Shown piece after piece: positions 42,401 through 52,302 of a stretch of 64,000 bases of DNA (its first letter is position 1; the number at the start of each line of letters is the position of its first letter). The notes under the pieces were generated by a model. The model made no database searches. It worked only from the letters and a program-made list of their open reading frames with translations, and was not told where the DNA came from. The stretch covers positions 16,371,221 to 16,435,220 of the forward strand of contig OW203986.1 of the NCBI GenBank assembly GCA_934047225.1, in the 5' to 3' direction. The translations under genes and the position numbers were made by a program. The DNA comes from Ypsolopha sequella. Taxonomy: Eukaryota; Arthropoda; Insecta; Lepidoptera; Ypsolophidae.

Positions 42401-44950
42401 GGAATAACAGCTTATAAAATTGTCAATAATTTGATATTTTGATTTTTTTCTTTTCATTTCTTTTAATGTCCAGAAATCGATGATGAATTTCAGTAACAGA
42501 ACTTTTTGACCAACTAGGTAATTAGAATAAATAAACAACTTGCTGTTATGGAGGACCGATTTAACTTGACACTTAAGATCTATTACACTCTACGTATGAA
42601 AAAAGGTCTAATTAAGTTGGTCTCTTATAACTTCCTCAATAATTAAATTTTTGTAATTTTCTGATTTTTTTTCCAATGTGTGTGCTATTTAAGACCTACC
42701 TGTAAACGAAATTTCAAGTTTCTAAGTCAACTGGAAGTGCCCTATAGGTTTTGAATCCCTTGCGAGTGTCAAAAATGTGTAAAGTGTAATAACTTTTTTT
42801 CGCGTCGAGTTAGAAGCCTGATTTGTTTACAGCATCATGGGGCCGCGGCCGTAGACTTCTATAGGAGTTATTAGTTTCAACTTAATATAAGTATATCAAG
42901 AGGGTGCCGAGCAAAAGGGACCTGACAGACAGACGGACAACAAAGTGATCATATACCGGGTTCCGGTTTTTTCATTTTTCTTCGTTAGGAATATAATAAT
43001 AAAGCCGATTCTGAAGGCTATAATTTTAGTAATTTGGCTTCTGTTCTTTACAATTAAGGACTAGTTTGCAATGAAGAAAATTTAGTTTTGACAGCACTAA
43101 AACTAAAGTTAAAGCCTTCAGAATCGGCTTTATTATGTCATTTATTTCGAGCAATTACAGGCACTGGCACAGTTTAAGAGTCACGAGCAAAATTGGCGAG
43201 AGCATGCGCAGAAGTCATTTATAGGGACTGTTTAGAGGACAGAAGGGGGTGCGACGGGAGGGCACATTGGTTTGTCAATCGCTATCTGTTTGCCGTGTTG
43301 TCACCGCTTGTCTCTGGGCGCTTGAGTACAGTGACGAAAACAAACATTTTGAGTAAAGCGTATTATTTTATTAAATTCTGTTTTTGAGCTGCAATTTAGT
43401 TACCAAGATTGCGAAAAATAAAGTTTTTACTAGACAGGCAAGGAAAATGGTATAGAACGCGCGACATGCACTGTTTCATAAAAATGAAGACTGTGGAAAT
43501 AGTTGTACGTTTAAAAGAGGTATTAAAAAACGAAAAAAGAAGCTACCAGTGAATTACAAAAAAACTTGAATCGCGCTAAATTATAGGATTGAAACTTATT
43601 CAAAACAGAACAGAAGAAAGTAATATATCAACATTAATTCAAACCTGTTCTAATTTGGAATAAATAAATACTCATTATCCATAAGGATTATGTCTTAACT
43701 ATACACAAACAACTTGCCAATTCCATTTACACAATAAAATATCAGTGGGTAAATTTATTCATAAAATCTGGCTAAGCAATTACGTCCCCGAGTGTACATG
43801 CGCAAATGTACCTCTACTACTTTTGTTCTGCTCTTAATCTGTGCTGTGTGCATGCTCATATACTCATATTTCATAAACAATATTCTAACATAACATCACA
43901 TTATTATTCTATTCTATTATTTATTATCCTCTATATTAAGGAATCAATTCAGTTGTTTTGAAATAATTACTTCCTTTGGAAAACCAGCTCATCTTTGATC
44001 TCACCATAGACACTTTACCTGGGAATCAAATTAGACATCAAGAATTTCGTTCCGAAGGGTGCGAATAATATTTAGATTCGATAGGACTACACAAAAATTA
44101 CATCTACGCTTTCAAAGTATATGTGCCTTCCTTACAAAATTTCACAGGTCTTATTATTTTTTTGTTTAATTTGTTGCTTTTGTCTAGTTTATAATACGCT
44201 TTTTACTAGTTTCTACTATTTTGACATTTTTATTGAGAAACCCAGGTCTCAGACATACAGGGATTGAGAGATATCGAACTTCCGTTTACAGATTTTGTAA
44301 AAGTAAGAAAGACAACAGGCTACCTCAAATATCCTCCACGGCCATCAAGACAATGTATTATTGTTAGATAGAATAAACAATTTAGACTTAAATGTGATAT
44401 GCTGCAAAGTACATTTGTACCGTTTAACATACAGATATCGTCGCATCTATGAAGTGTGCAACAGGTTGCAAAGAGTTTTAAACAACCATTTCGCATGACT
44501 TTGAAGAGAATAGTTTCTGATGCATCATATTCATATACAAGCCACAAACTTATCTGTTCCGGTGGCAAAGGGTATTACACTGTGAATATAAAAGCCATTT
44601 TTTCCAACTGGTTGTTTATCACACATCCATCGCTGCAACCCATTGCAGAGTTCATCGCTGCAGTTGCATAGTGTGCGTTAAACGCAACAATTATTAGAAC
44701 CACCATTCTCTTGTTTACATTTTATTATAGTAGCAAATATATTTAATTATAGTAGCTCTGGCTTGCAAGCCTCACGCCTAGGCCATCCTCTCAGTGCTCA
44801 TCTGCATCATAATCATTAACTTTTAGGTGACTATTTTTCACTTACAATCATCGAGGAACCCTTTTTCTTCTTCTGTGCAAGACGGTATCTTTTATAATGT
44901 TCAATATAGAATTCTTTTGCATTTTTCGGAAAACGATTCCTTAAATCCAT
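33211..44950 (-). CDS. HMG-box-like protein, six exons, duplicated exon
   Basis: Minus-strand exons 44950-44846, 40218-40046, 36933-36826, 36215-36108, 34606-34505 and 33415-33211. All introns are GT/AG and the phases close to 801 nt, 266 aa. The N-terminal 85 residues suggest an HMG box: PKNAKEFYIEHYKRYR, then IYNEGARSWLALDPDDKKLI, then YNKLAAPFHTKVAEYL, with the helix-turn-helix spacing and central Trp of that fold. The middle is acidic and built from two copies of a 36-residue unit. The C-terminal 75 residues (PPEPPKVTNQRELFQLLN ... WKAL ... YIQKYETYLRSL) are helical and charged, perhaps a second degenerate box. No clear mitochondrial leader, so a TFAM role is not supported. An in-frame TGA precedes the ATG. 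I do not recognise a named orthologue. Confidence 0.78.
34505..34606 (-). CDS. HMG-like gene exon 5
   Basis: 102 nt between AG (GTTACTTACAG) and GTAAGTC. Reads MDGTTDNPASEQFYTSDQAF and ends ISPPEPPKV; phases 2 and 2 fit exons 4 and 6. Confidence 0.78.
34672..35902. mobile_element. 1.23-kb inverted-repeat element in HMG-like gene intron 4
   Basis: Terminal inverted repeats of about 70 bp: left GTGGTAGGGGAGCCCAGCGG, right reverse complement GTGGTAGGAGAGCCCAGCGG, continuing through aatcagggcg.aaaagcgatagctac. The right arm has a partial repeat of 'catctgcgtagctat'. No convincing target duplication is visible. It contains a minus-strand ORF relic (35250-35814). Confidence 0.85.
35250..35814 (-). 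pseudogene. Mobile-element ORF relic within the inverted repeats
   Basis: A 141-residue open stretch (FQSFIKNCLKLSAFENLG, LTCSMYGERGNDINMARTKK, LYPPTKNALSQKLKRCNFVC, ESNGWQI) followed, after a frame break, by an acidic tail (DDSVQDDIYYSEEDYNDEF). The layout 'short helical block, Y/LPPT...L..H/K..R..F/Y...W....GW' recalls an uncharacterised ORF that I have seen recurrently in insect repeats. No catalytic motif is visible. The start is truncated by the right arm. Confidence 0.5.
36108..36215 (-). CDS. HMG-like gene exon 4 (duplicate copy)
   Basis: 108 nt, phase 2 to 2. Encodes TDKEVPNDVICDDEVTMES and VTDQNNDNDDKEKSNV. About 92% identical to exon 3 by hand count (9 differences), of which at most two are silent. 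Confidence 0.8.
36376..36656. repeat. Dispersed repeat F (copy 2)
   Basis: Matches 6865-7142 along its whole length. It lies in the intron between the duplicated exons and was probably inserted there after the duplication, since it has no partner beside the other exon. Confidence 0.7.
36826..36933 (-). CDS. HMG-like gene exon 3 (duplicate copy)
   Basis: 108 nt, phase 2 to 2, IDKEVPNDVIFDNEVTMES then LTDQNNDNDDKEKSNL. Intron edges are also alike in the two copies (attgtcttgt on the acceptor side), so the duplicated unit was larger than the exon. The copies are offset by 718 bp. Confidence 0.8.
37068..37133. repeat. 'cggaaccctaaaaa' repeat fragment
   Basis: Reads aagtgcaagtcggatttgcg ... ggtacggaaccctaaaaac, same shortened form as 25120-25197. 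Confidence 0.5.
37320..38340. repeat. G runs and dispersed 'gccgttaaagttttgaca' repeat
   Basis: G-only runs near 37330-37348, 37568-37577 and 38153-38172 separate pieces of the repeat also found at 4720-5440 and 59100-59560 (for example ggagatacaggccgttaaag, agtaccatgaacatgggtct). Also a palindromic gtaggaatcgtccggagg block near 37590-37640. Non-coding, in HMG-like gene intron 2. Confidence 0.5.
38690..38920. repeat. Dispersed repeat J (copy 1)
   Basis: Matches 42690-42975: 'cagca(c/t)catg', 'gacggacaacaaagtgatc' and a 'ccgttttctcattttgagg' to 'aacggaaccctaaaa' end. The reverse-complement family member hosts the 52-bp array at 25702. Confidence 0.5.
40046..40218 (-). CDS. HMG-like gene exon 2
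   Basis: 173 nt between TTCTCTCAG and GTAACC. Reads MRLIYNEGARSWLALDPDD through AEYLSTAVDYNPLKKKITT. Supplies helices 2 and 3 of the predicted HMG box. Confidence 0.82.
40236..40402. repeat. MITE family A (copy 3), 18 bp from a splice site
   Basis: Ends taatggtatcgattcgg and ccgaatcggtgttaata, inner arms cttatttgacaggactaa / ttagtcttgtcaaataag. Its left edge is about 18 bp from the exon 2 3' splice site, so the branch point of intron 1 may lie in MITE sequence. Confidence 0.75.
40672..40941. mobile_element. 270-bp foldback MITE
   Basis: Near-complete palindrome: tatacaaggtgaattt ... catcgtccaaattcatact on the left against taatttggacgatg ... accttgtata on the right, with a centre near 'ccatagtgattcactc / gagcgaattactatgg'. 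Flanked by TA-rich sequence. Non-coding, in HMG-like gene intron 1. Confidence 0.8.
41487..42183. repeat. gggttccgta-family repeat (copy 1)
   Basis: Starts gtcggaccacgcgcagtg tagggttccgtagttgcc and ends with GACA microsatellite, tatggcgaaactataaggg and actacggaaccctaaaaag. A longer copy is at 60411-61245. The outer words are inverted (gggttccgtagt / actacggaaccc), so the family is a DNA element or Helitron-like rather than an LTR element. Confidence 0.7.
42690..42975. repeat. Dispersed repeat J (copy 2)
   Basis: See 38690-38920. Contains cgaaatttcaagtttctaag, gccctataggttttgaatcc and cagacggacaacaaagtg. Confidence 0.5.
42998..43135. repeat. MITE family B (copy 3)
   Basis: Ends AATAAAGCCGATTCTGAAGG and, reverse-complemented, the same 20 bases; inner arm ttgacagcactaaaac. 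About 138 bp. Confidence 0.8.
44440..44690. repeat. Dispersed repeat H (copy 2)
   Basis: Partner of 18840-19110. The ends carry gtgtgcaacaggttgcaaag and, inverted, gcaacccattgcagagttc. Confidence 0.5.
44846..44950 (-). CDS. HMG-like gene exon 1
   Basis: 35 codons, MDLRNRFPKNAKEFYIEHYK to KKKKGSSMI, donor GTAAGTG. An in-frame TGA lies five codons upstream of the ATG, so this is the first usable start unless a further 5' exon exists. Confidence 0.75.
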
Positions 44951-45158
44951 TTTTAGTCCTGGCTTTCAGCTATCAGTCAGTTCAGTCGTCTTTCGCGCCC
45001 GTCCCCTATGGTCTTCTTTTCTCACAGAATTATTAGCGTAGGTTTCTTTTCACTCTTAGAATGTATAAGTCACGGAACACTTTTAGGTATAAGTACTAAA
45101 GTAGGATTTTTAATTCGAGGGACTCGTTTGGTGCTCGTTTGGTTTGACAACTCGAAAA

Positions 45159-45550
45159 TTTTTTTTTTTTTTTTGGTTTCATTTTCCCACTAAGTGGAAA
45201 GGCAAAGGGATCTTAGCCCATACAGCCATGTCTGACGTTATAGTTATTATCTGTTTATGCACTATCCTCTTCTGTTGAGGATCATCTGAAAGGTCTGTCC
45301 TGTCTAAGTCACTGTCCTGTCGTTTCCGCTATAATGATAGCCTTATAACGCAAATACAACAAGGTTAGAAAAAACACACGAAAAGGCACAGCCCGCACTT
45401 TTGTTCCATTGAACAACACACTACACAGGTTACGGCGATTTTAATTCACAATATCCTATCACTATTGTTGATCAAAACACCCAAAATGCAATATTTTTTC
45501 AATAAAACAAAAAAACGACGCCATCACATCTTCGCGCCTTTTTTCCAACC
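45159..45550 (-). mobile_element. Poly(A)-tailed retroposed insert
   Basis: Direct repeats GACAACTCGAAAA at 45146-45158 and 45551-45563 flank 392 bp. On the minus strand it ends in 16 A (45174-45159), the signature of target-primed reverse transcription. Just before the tail is an open frame of about 50 codons (RKRQDSDLDRTDLSDDP, ITSDMAVWAKIPLPFHLVGK) with a stop seven bases from the A-run. It could be a SINE, a 5'-truncated LINE or a processed gene copy. It lies about 200 bp upstream of the HMG-like start codon. Confidence 0.8.
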
Positions 45551-46115
45551 GACAACTCGAAAAGCAAAATGTTGCCACTTTTCAGCCAGTGCTGGCCTTA
45601 TCGATATCATAAAATTGACGGCGTTTCTTATACTCGAAAACTCATACGGTCAAGTTACGCAAAATTTAACGAAAATATAACTTTACACTTTAACACTAAC
45701 TTTTCGACAAAAAATTCCACATGGTCTTTTTAAGTTTGCTTCACAGTTGTTATTGAAAATAAAAACTTGCAATTTTATAATAATCGATAACGAATCTTTC
45801 AAAACCGTAACGAAATCTCAGTAATTGTCAACATAAAATACTGGTTTTGTTAGGTTTGTTAAAAAATATATTAAGATATAAGTATTTATTAAATCCATAC
45901 TTTTCATGATACGAATATTCAGAGAACTAAAAAAACAGAAGGTGCTACAAGCGATGGTTACAGCCAATTTGATGACTTTAGCCCAGCAAATAAATGGTTT
46001 ATCATTGTTATTTTGTTCAGCTCCCTCGATTTAAATCGATTACCATTTACATATCATGCATTGCATTGTAAATGAAATGAAAAACTCGTGTCGTGTAGGT
46101 ATCTACTATCAACCG

Positions 46116-46243
46116 TAGAGTGCGGTTCAGAAAATAGGTAACACGTCCTAAAGACATGAAATAATATTTTATCCAATCATGTCGTAAAGACGTCGTTAAT
46201 GCCAATATAACGGCGTATTACCTATTTTCTGAACCGCACTCTA
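46116..46243. repeat. 128-bp MITE with 26-bp inverted ends
   Basis: TAGAGTGCGGTTCAGAAAAT at the left is perfectly mirrored at the right end, continuing aggtaa. Outer TA on both sides suggests a Tc1/mariner-type target. Non-coding. Confidence 0.8.
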
Positions 46244-46699
46244 GAATAGTCATTCTCGGTGGCTTATTATTTGAATCGATTATAATAAAAATCCAAAGTC
46301 AGTAAAGTCATTACGAATAAAACTGCATACTTATACAACAAAATTACTAACGGAGCATATCTCGTATCTTGGAACAATCGAAAAATGTCTCGATCATTCA
46401 ACCGATCAACAAGATGGACGTTTATCTCGATTGTAAATTTGATTGATTATGATTATCTCGATTGTTGAAATATCTCGTAAACGCGCATTACTACCATACG
46501 TAATGCTGCAGTAAATATCGATATCGACATATCGACGTATATCTTTCCCTATTTTTATTTTTCGAATAATGGCAACACTCTATCTGTCAATGGAGTTCCT
46601 CGAATTAAAAACCTTACTTTAAGTTTTTACTTTTCTTCGGCAATTTATACATTTATATTAAAGTAAAATTTACGCACAGACTGGCGAAGTGGTTATATT

Positions 46700-46800
46700 G
46701 TCTTTGGACTGGCCTGGCTGGCTGGCTGGCCCTGACCAGTGTATTATCTATGCTGGCTGGCTCACTGGCTGGCAATGTTGTCAGTTGTCAATGTTGTCAT
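46700..46800. repeat. Low-complexity CTGG / TGTCA tract
   Basis: Imperfect (ggct)n followed by repeated 'aatgttgtca'. The next 180 bp repeat the phrase attgccgtatt four times. Confidence 0.7.
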
Positions 46801-47559
46801 TGTAAAATTTCGAGTTGCCGTATATGCAGTTTCAAATTGCCGTATTAATGGACAAAAACACAAAATTGCCGTATTATTATACTTACCTATTTAAGAACTG
46901 TTTACTTAATTATATTAATAAATTAAAATGCCGTATTTCATAAAACGGTACGTGAAAAGCCTGCTATCAGGTGGCCAGCCACCGATAGAGCACTACATAT
47001 TTGACTTGCGATTTACAATAAGCAGGCCCAACAACAACAAATAAAAAATTACCTAGGTAGCTAAAATTGGGGTTTCCTTTTGGGAGTTTTTAAAAAGCAA
47101 AGAACACGTCTGAGTCGAAGCGAAGAATCTTTAATATTGAATATTACAAGTACGAAATGCATCCTACGTCTAAAAGTGCTTACACTAACCCTTTATAGAG
47201 TAGCACGGGGATTTAGACTTAGTCAGCAAAAATATTATTACTAGCTAAGGGTTGAGGGGGTGACATAACTAGGTAGTCTACATACCTACCAAAATCATTT
47301 TTGTTATGGCATTTTTTAATGGACAATTTATAGACATTTTTGAAGTATACAACAATAAAGTCTGCCTCAAAAAGATAATGTACCCAGAGCCAGAAAACAA
47401 TACTCTGCATTAAAAAAAATATTCACAGGCATGTGTGTGTTGTGTATCTTCATAGTTTTAAACGCACACATAGTTGTCTATGGCTCCGGTGAAAAGAAAG
47501 GCCAACCTAATATAAAAAAAAATTGGGACTTTTTATTTTTTTTTTCTAAAACAGTGTTG

Positions 47560-47935
47560 CCCTCACATTTTTCCCGACATTGTAGGGAATAAATTAAGTC
47601 ATTGCTTGTAACATTGACAGCAAATGTAAAATTATACAAACGTCTCTTAAAAGATTGACGAACTAGGTATTTATTTTATTTTTTATTTAGGAACAAACAG
47701 TCATACATGAAACTTAAATAACACGAAGTTTTGTTTACTAAAAGACCTATAGTTCCCCTAAATTATCTACTTATCTAAATAAAATATCATCACTTCAACA
47801 ACTTAAAATAACTAAACTTTAACTTAAAATGTGTTTTCTTACATATTTTTAACAAAATTTTAACTGTTACAAAACAAATCTATTTCAGCGCACCATCGTT
47901 GTAAGTCTTACAACTTCGTCAAATAAAACTGTTAG
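47560..47935. repeat. Dispersed repeat G (copy 2)
   Basis: Partner of 15955-16310; ends about 25 bp before the possible large inverted-repeat unit. Confidence 0.65.
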
Positions 47936-49059
47936 AGACAAACTACTTTTACCCACTGCAATGAGGGCTTTTCATGACAGCTCTTAATCAAGTTTCACCA
48001 AAATGAACTAGATGGCGCTGACGTATCCGCTCGAGCGCTTTGGGTATGACATTCATACCAACAATTTTCGGGGCTTGCGTGCTTTGGGTATGACTTTCAT
48101 ACCCAGTGACCTGCGTCGTAAAAGTTGATTTTATTTAAATGTGTGAATGGTAACACCATTTGTTCGACTTTTAGTCGATGGTTTATATTCTTAGCTAAAA
48201 TATTAACCGGTAATAAGGAACATCTCTATCATTCAGAAGGAAAAAAAAAATAAACGACAAGACGGCTGATCAAGATTTTACGTGTCGCGTCCCCGCTCGG
48301 AATTTTCGAAATAACGTGAGTAATATTTGATAAAACTATATATTGTGATACATTAAAATGACCGTAAAGAGACGTGTAACCTTATTGTAGAATAATATTG
48401 GTGAAATAACAAAAAAAACCTTCATTGGCATATCAATACCAAATAATATTTTGTTTTGTGATTCGCGTTTGCGATCTTTTTGGTGATATTCCTTTGATAT
48501 TTCTAATAAAAACTTGTATCCAAAGACGGAGAATTTAATGCAGATCATTTTGGTGTGTATGACATACTGAAAAAGTGAAATTTCAGCCTAATCAAACCAT
48601 ATTGTTGGTGCGAGAGGAAAAAATATTTTTGTTTGACGTTTCGGCAGCCATTTTTTATAAAAAGATTGGCGGACACTGAAGGAAATTTTAGAACAAAATT
48701 AATTAATTATATAAAATAATTAATTAATCAAAATTAATAAACCACTTTTAGTCAAAAGTTAAGTTTATAAATTTATCTACATTCAAAAGTTCAAAAATCA
48801 AATTTAGGACGTGTATGATTGTTTACCTATCCATATTTGGCAAAAATAAAATTTTATAAATTTTGCTCGAGTCGAAAAATTGTTTTGGTTAGAAATAGGT
48901 TATTACCTCGTGAATATAAAGGTGGGGAAGGGGTTGGAGGGAAATAAAAAAAAATAACCAAGATAATTAGACGCCTTATCTCAAGAATTTTGTTCCTAGC
49001 CATGGTCTAACAGACTTGGTCTTAAAAAAAAAAAAAGGAATTACGTAGCGATAAAGAAA

Positions 49060-50125
49060 TAATTAATAATCAAGCCGATTTTGGTACCGTCAACAAAAAA
49101 AATCTAAATTCGTTGCAAATAGGAAACAATAAAATGTCTAGCCAATTTTGGTACCGTCAACAAAAAATATATATATTATTTTGTTATTGTGGAATAACAG
49201 TAGGTACAAGAGTTTGTGTACTATTTAATAACTAAAAAATTTCTTGTAGGCTAAAAATCTGCATCAGGAAGCAGTGCGTAGTCACGGTCGCGGGCGTGCG
49301 CGTGGAATACGGCGCACAAACAGGGAACCTGTGCGACGCTCCTCATAGGGCACCCCTGCTTTATTTGCCACCACGTCCGCGGCGTCACCTGCCACGATAC
49401 TGCCGGAAACCTCGCCACCCACCGCCGGTTCTTCGACTGAAGTGAAGTACTGTAAGCGGTACTGATACCAGTAAAAATATCTATTGTGATTTTCATGTAA
49501 TTTGTTTAGACGTATGCAATAAATGCATATAAAATGTTATTGCCAACCGTAAAAAATTCAAGTTTAATTAAAAATGTACTCGTTGTTTTGGTATTATTTG
49601 TCGAAATGTATAAATTAATTTTGTCAACCGTACATAATTCGATAAAAGCTTGAAAATCTTACCAACTACTAACACCAGTGATGACTGGGATTTGTATGTC
49701 TTTTGTTTACTGTAATTTTTTAAATAGAGTGGTCATTTTTGTATCATATGTCGAAATGTATTTTTTTTCAACTGTACATAATTCGATAAAAAAAAAAATA
49801 CTACCAACTACAACAACCAAAAATTTCTAATATCTGCTGGGGTTTTTGTGATATTTGTTTAGATATGTGCAACAAATGGATATAAAATGTTAATGCCAAC
49901 CGTACCAATATAGATAAAAACTTTTATTTTAGAAAAGCCCACCATATACTTAGTATTATTACTAGTAATCTAAAAATACACTAGTTTATGACGACATGTT
50001 TATTTTATTTATTCAACCTTTTTATGTCAACTGTACCTACAATTTTTTTTTTACGTAATATTAAAACATATTTAAAAGCATGTATATATATACCACATGT
50101 TTTATTTTCAGTAACCGTATCACAT
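49060..50125. repeat. Degenerate array with recurring 'caaccgtac' word
   Basis: The words tggtaccgtcaacaaaaaa (twice near 49084 and 49150) and caaccgtacataattcgat or near variants (49623, 49768, 49895, 50027, 50112) recur at irregular 70-150-bp spacing, some inverted. Old, diverged tandem repeats are the simplest reading. Confidence 0.5.
49258..49440 (-). other. GC-rich coding-like patch, unassigned
   Basis: An isolated GC-rich stretch in AT-rich DNA. One minus-strand frame reads YFTSVEEPAVGGEVSGSIV, then DAADVVANKAGVPYEERR and a stop; it is preceded by an acceptor-like TTTTTACTGGTATCAG. A second frame is open too. No homology recognised; it may be a lost or transduced terminal exon. Confidence 0.25.
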
Positions 50126-50540
50126 TAAATAACAAATATTAATCATTTTCTTTCAAGGAAGACTAAACGGAGTGTGCGTTGACCCTAAATGGTCGTCGAT
50201 GAAACCCGTATTTTCTTGTTGCAGTAAATCTAATGATTTTTGGAACTGATTGAGAAATAATAGTAACGATGCACAGTTTTTGCTTTTGTATTAAATACTC
50301 ATTGCAATCATATAAATTTAAATAAAAAATTATGTAAACAATTGCTTTAAAATCAAGGTTATAGTTTTAATTCTCCTTTTTCAATAACTAAAACTAATCC
50401 TAGAACATCTTATATACAACAGTGCAGTAGCCAATTTCATACTCTGTTTAAAAAATAAAACATATTGATAGTCATTTATATAAACTTCTCTTCAAATTGG
50501 TTGTTTAGTGAAGCTCGCGACAACTTGCAATTTTGCGAAA

Positions 50541-50642
50541 ATGTCCAAGCGCGCGAGGGTCGTCAAGGTCACGCGCCTCAAGCGCTCGAGCGGTTATGCT
50601 CTAATTTCAAAAATGTATGACGTAACAAAATCTACTCTATGA
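50541..50642 (+). other. Short GC-rich ORF, unassigned
   Basis: 33 codons, MSKRARVVKVTRLKRSSGYA onward, with strongly GC-ending codons. Part of it overlaps the inner inverted repeat of the possible 3.1-kb element. Too short to call a gene. Confidence 0.2.
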
Positions 50643-51057
50643 CAAGACCTAACCTTGTATATTATAATAAAGATTTCAATATATTTAATATTATATAGTA
50701 CTATTTTCCACATAAGCGTTAGAATGTGGAAAAATCAATAATGAAATAGCATTAATTACCTAATTCTTTGGATATTGTAACTTAAATTAAACTTTAAATG
50801 TTTTAGTGCTAGAGTGTCTTTTTTCACCAACTAAAGTCTAATCCACAAAAAAAAAACCAGCCACTAAAAACAATATTTCTCCGCTAAAATGAGTTTCTAA
50901 ACCACCAGTTTTAGTGCAAATTCCCTAAGTTGGCAACACTGAATCAGGAACCATAGAGTAGACTGTATATTTTTGACATGAGAGCATACGTCAGCGCCGT
51001 CTATTGATCGCACTCTGTACTATTTTTTTTTTTTAATGCTGTCGAAAAGCCCTCATT

Positions 51058-52260
51058 GAAAAAAGATGTTTATCACGACAGCTGCGTTCGCACCTACGAG
51101 GTACACGAATGAAAATCTGTCGTAGTAATTTCGGAGCATCGATAGAATTATTAAGAAGTTTATATAAAAATATATCTAAATATTTACGTCGGTCGCACAA
51201 CTTCATTATTTGATGACGCTGTTAATGTATTTGCACTATTCCATCGGATTTCATGTTCGTAAATATATATTTTATATTTTTCACGTTTTTTATAGGTAAG
51301 AACAAAAATGCAGTGGAATTTTCGACGAAAATATTATAATAGAGTTGGCAACAATTGGTCAACGGTTTCAATACAATCTATTGGTGTATTTTAAAACGTT
51401 GCTTTAGGGTTAACATTAGATGAATTAATAAATAAATAAAGGTTTAGGTAGATTAGGTGTACATAGCAATAACAAACGCTCCAGCCTGTAGGACACTTAG
51501 GCTACGTTTCAAAACGTATGATCTTCGTGCGAAATTTCACTCGTTTTTAAGAAAGAGGCAGAGCTATATGCTAGAAAGAGAAAGAAAGATCTGGTTTTGA
51601 AACGCTTGCAAGTGATTCCCGTGAGAAAAGCGTTTTGGAACGGTCTGGAGTAACATACGTCAATTAAATACATAACCTCAAATAAAAATAAATAAATAAA
51701 GTAAAGTACCTAATAAAGAAGGAATTGAACCGATACCTATTGCTTTTAATATGGATGGCATTGCAACCTTTGCATTTGCAAGCCATAATTTTGAAAAATT
51801 TTCACCGTATTCGTACGGAAATTTTGAATTCTATTTTCAAAATTCGTCCGAATCCCGAGAAAACTCCGAAATGACAACTGTCAGGTGAATTTTATCGGTG
51901 TCCAGACAGAGTTAGAAATCGCACTTGTTAGTGCGATATTTACATTTCTCGAAAGCGTTTCAAAACATTTAGCGCAACTGTCAGGTAACAGTTCGTTTAC
52001 CCTCGGTTCCACTCGGGTCGATTTTTTAACGATGCAGGGTAAAATTCGCATCGCTCCGAGTGATAATCACACGTTTCGAAACGTACCCTTATATTCTTTG
52101 GCTCCAGCTGTTTTTGACATGAGGTCGGCGGTACGCCATTTTGAAAAAAAAAAAAAAAGTCATTATTTAATTCATCCCTCTATAATTTCGTGTTTGTGGT
52201 GTGGATGTGGATGTATTGTATTTAGCCAGTGCGGAAAAGAAAATATCCTCTCCCAGGATT
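51058..52260. other. Upstream region of NSRP1
   Basis: Contains a (taaa)n tract and two blocks with related 'ggctacgtttcaaaacg'-type words around 51500 and 51950-52090. The 5' UTR of NSRP1 probably starts between 52130 and 52290. No TATA box seen. Confidence 0.35.
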
Positions 52261-52291
52261 TACATTAACATTTTGAATTACTTTTCTGGAA

Positions 52292-52302
52292 ATGTCTAAC
52301 AA
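52292..52302 (+). CDS. NSRP1: NSRP1 exon 1 (11 coding bases)
   Basis: ATG TCT AAC AA then GTAAGA; the split Asn codon is completed by T at 52379, giving MSNNYGLILPE, which matches the family's N-terminal 'YGLILP' motif. Confidence 0.85.

Larger units (their letters stand above)
47960..51057. mobile_element. Possible 3.1-kb inverted-repeat transposon
   Basis: Outer ends AATGAGGGCTTTTCATGACAGC (first 20 bases compared) and, reverse-complemented, AATGAGGGCTTTTCGACAGC. Inner matching words in inverted order: 'gatggcgctgacgtat' against 'atacgtcagcgccgtc', and 'ccgctcgagcgctt' against 'aagcgctcgagcgg'. No target duplication is visible. The interior is AT-rich except for two GC-rich coding-like patches, at 49258-49450 (minus) and 50541-50640 (plus). 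No transposase is recognisable. Confidence 0.5.

Noticed and set aside
33211..44950. Calling the HMG-like gene TFAM
   Set aside because: No mitochondrial leader is visible and the two-box layout is not clear. Similarity is at the level of fold pattern only.
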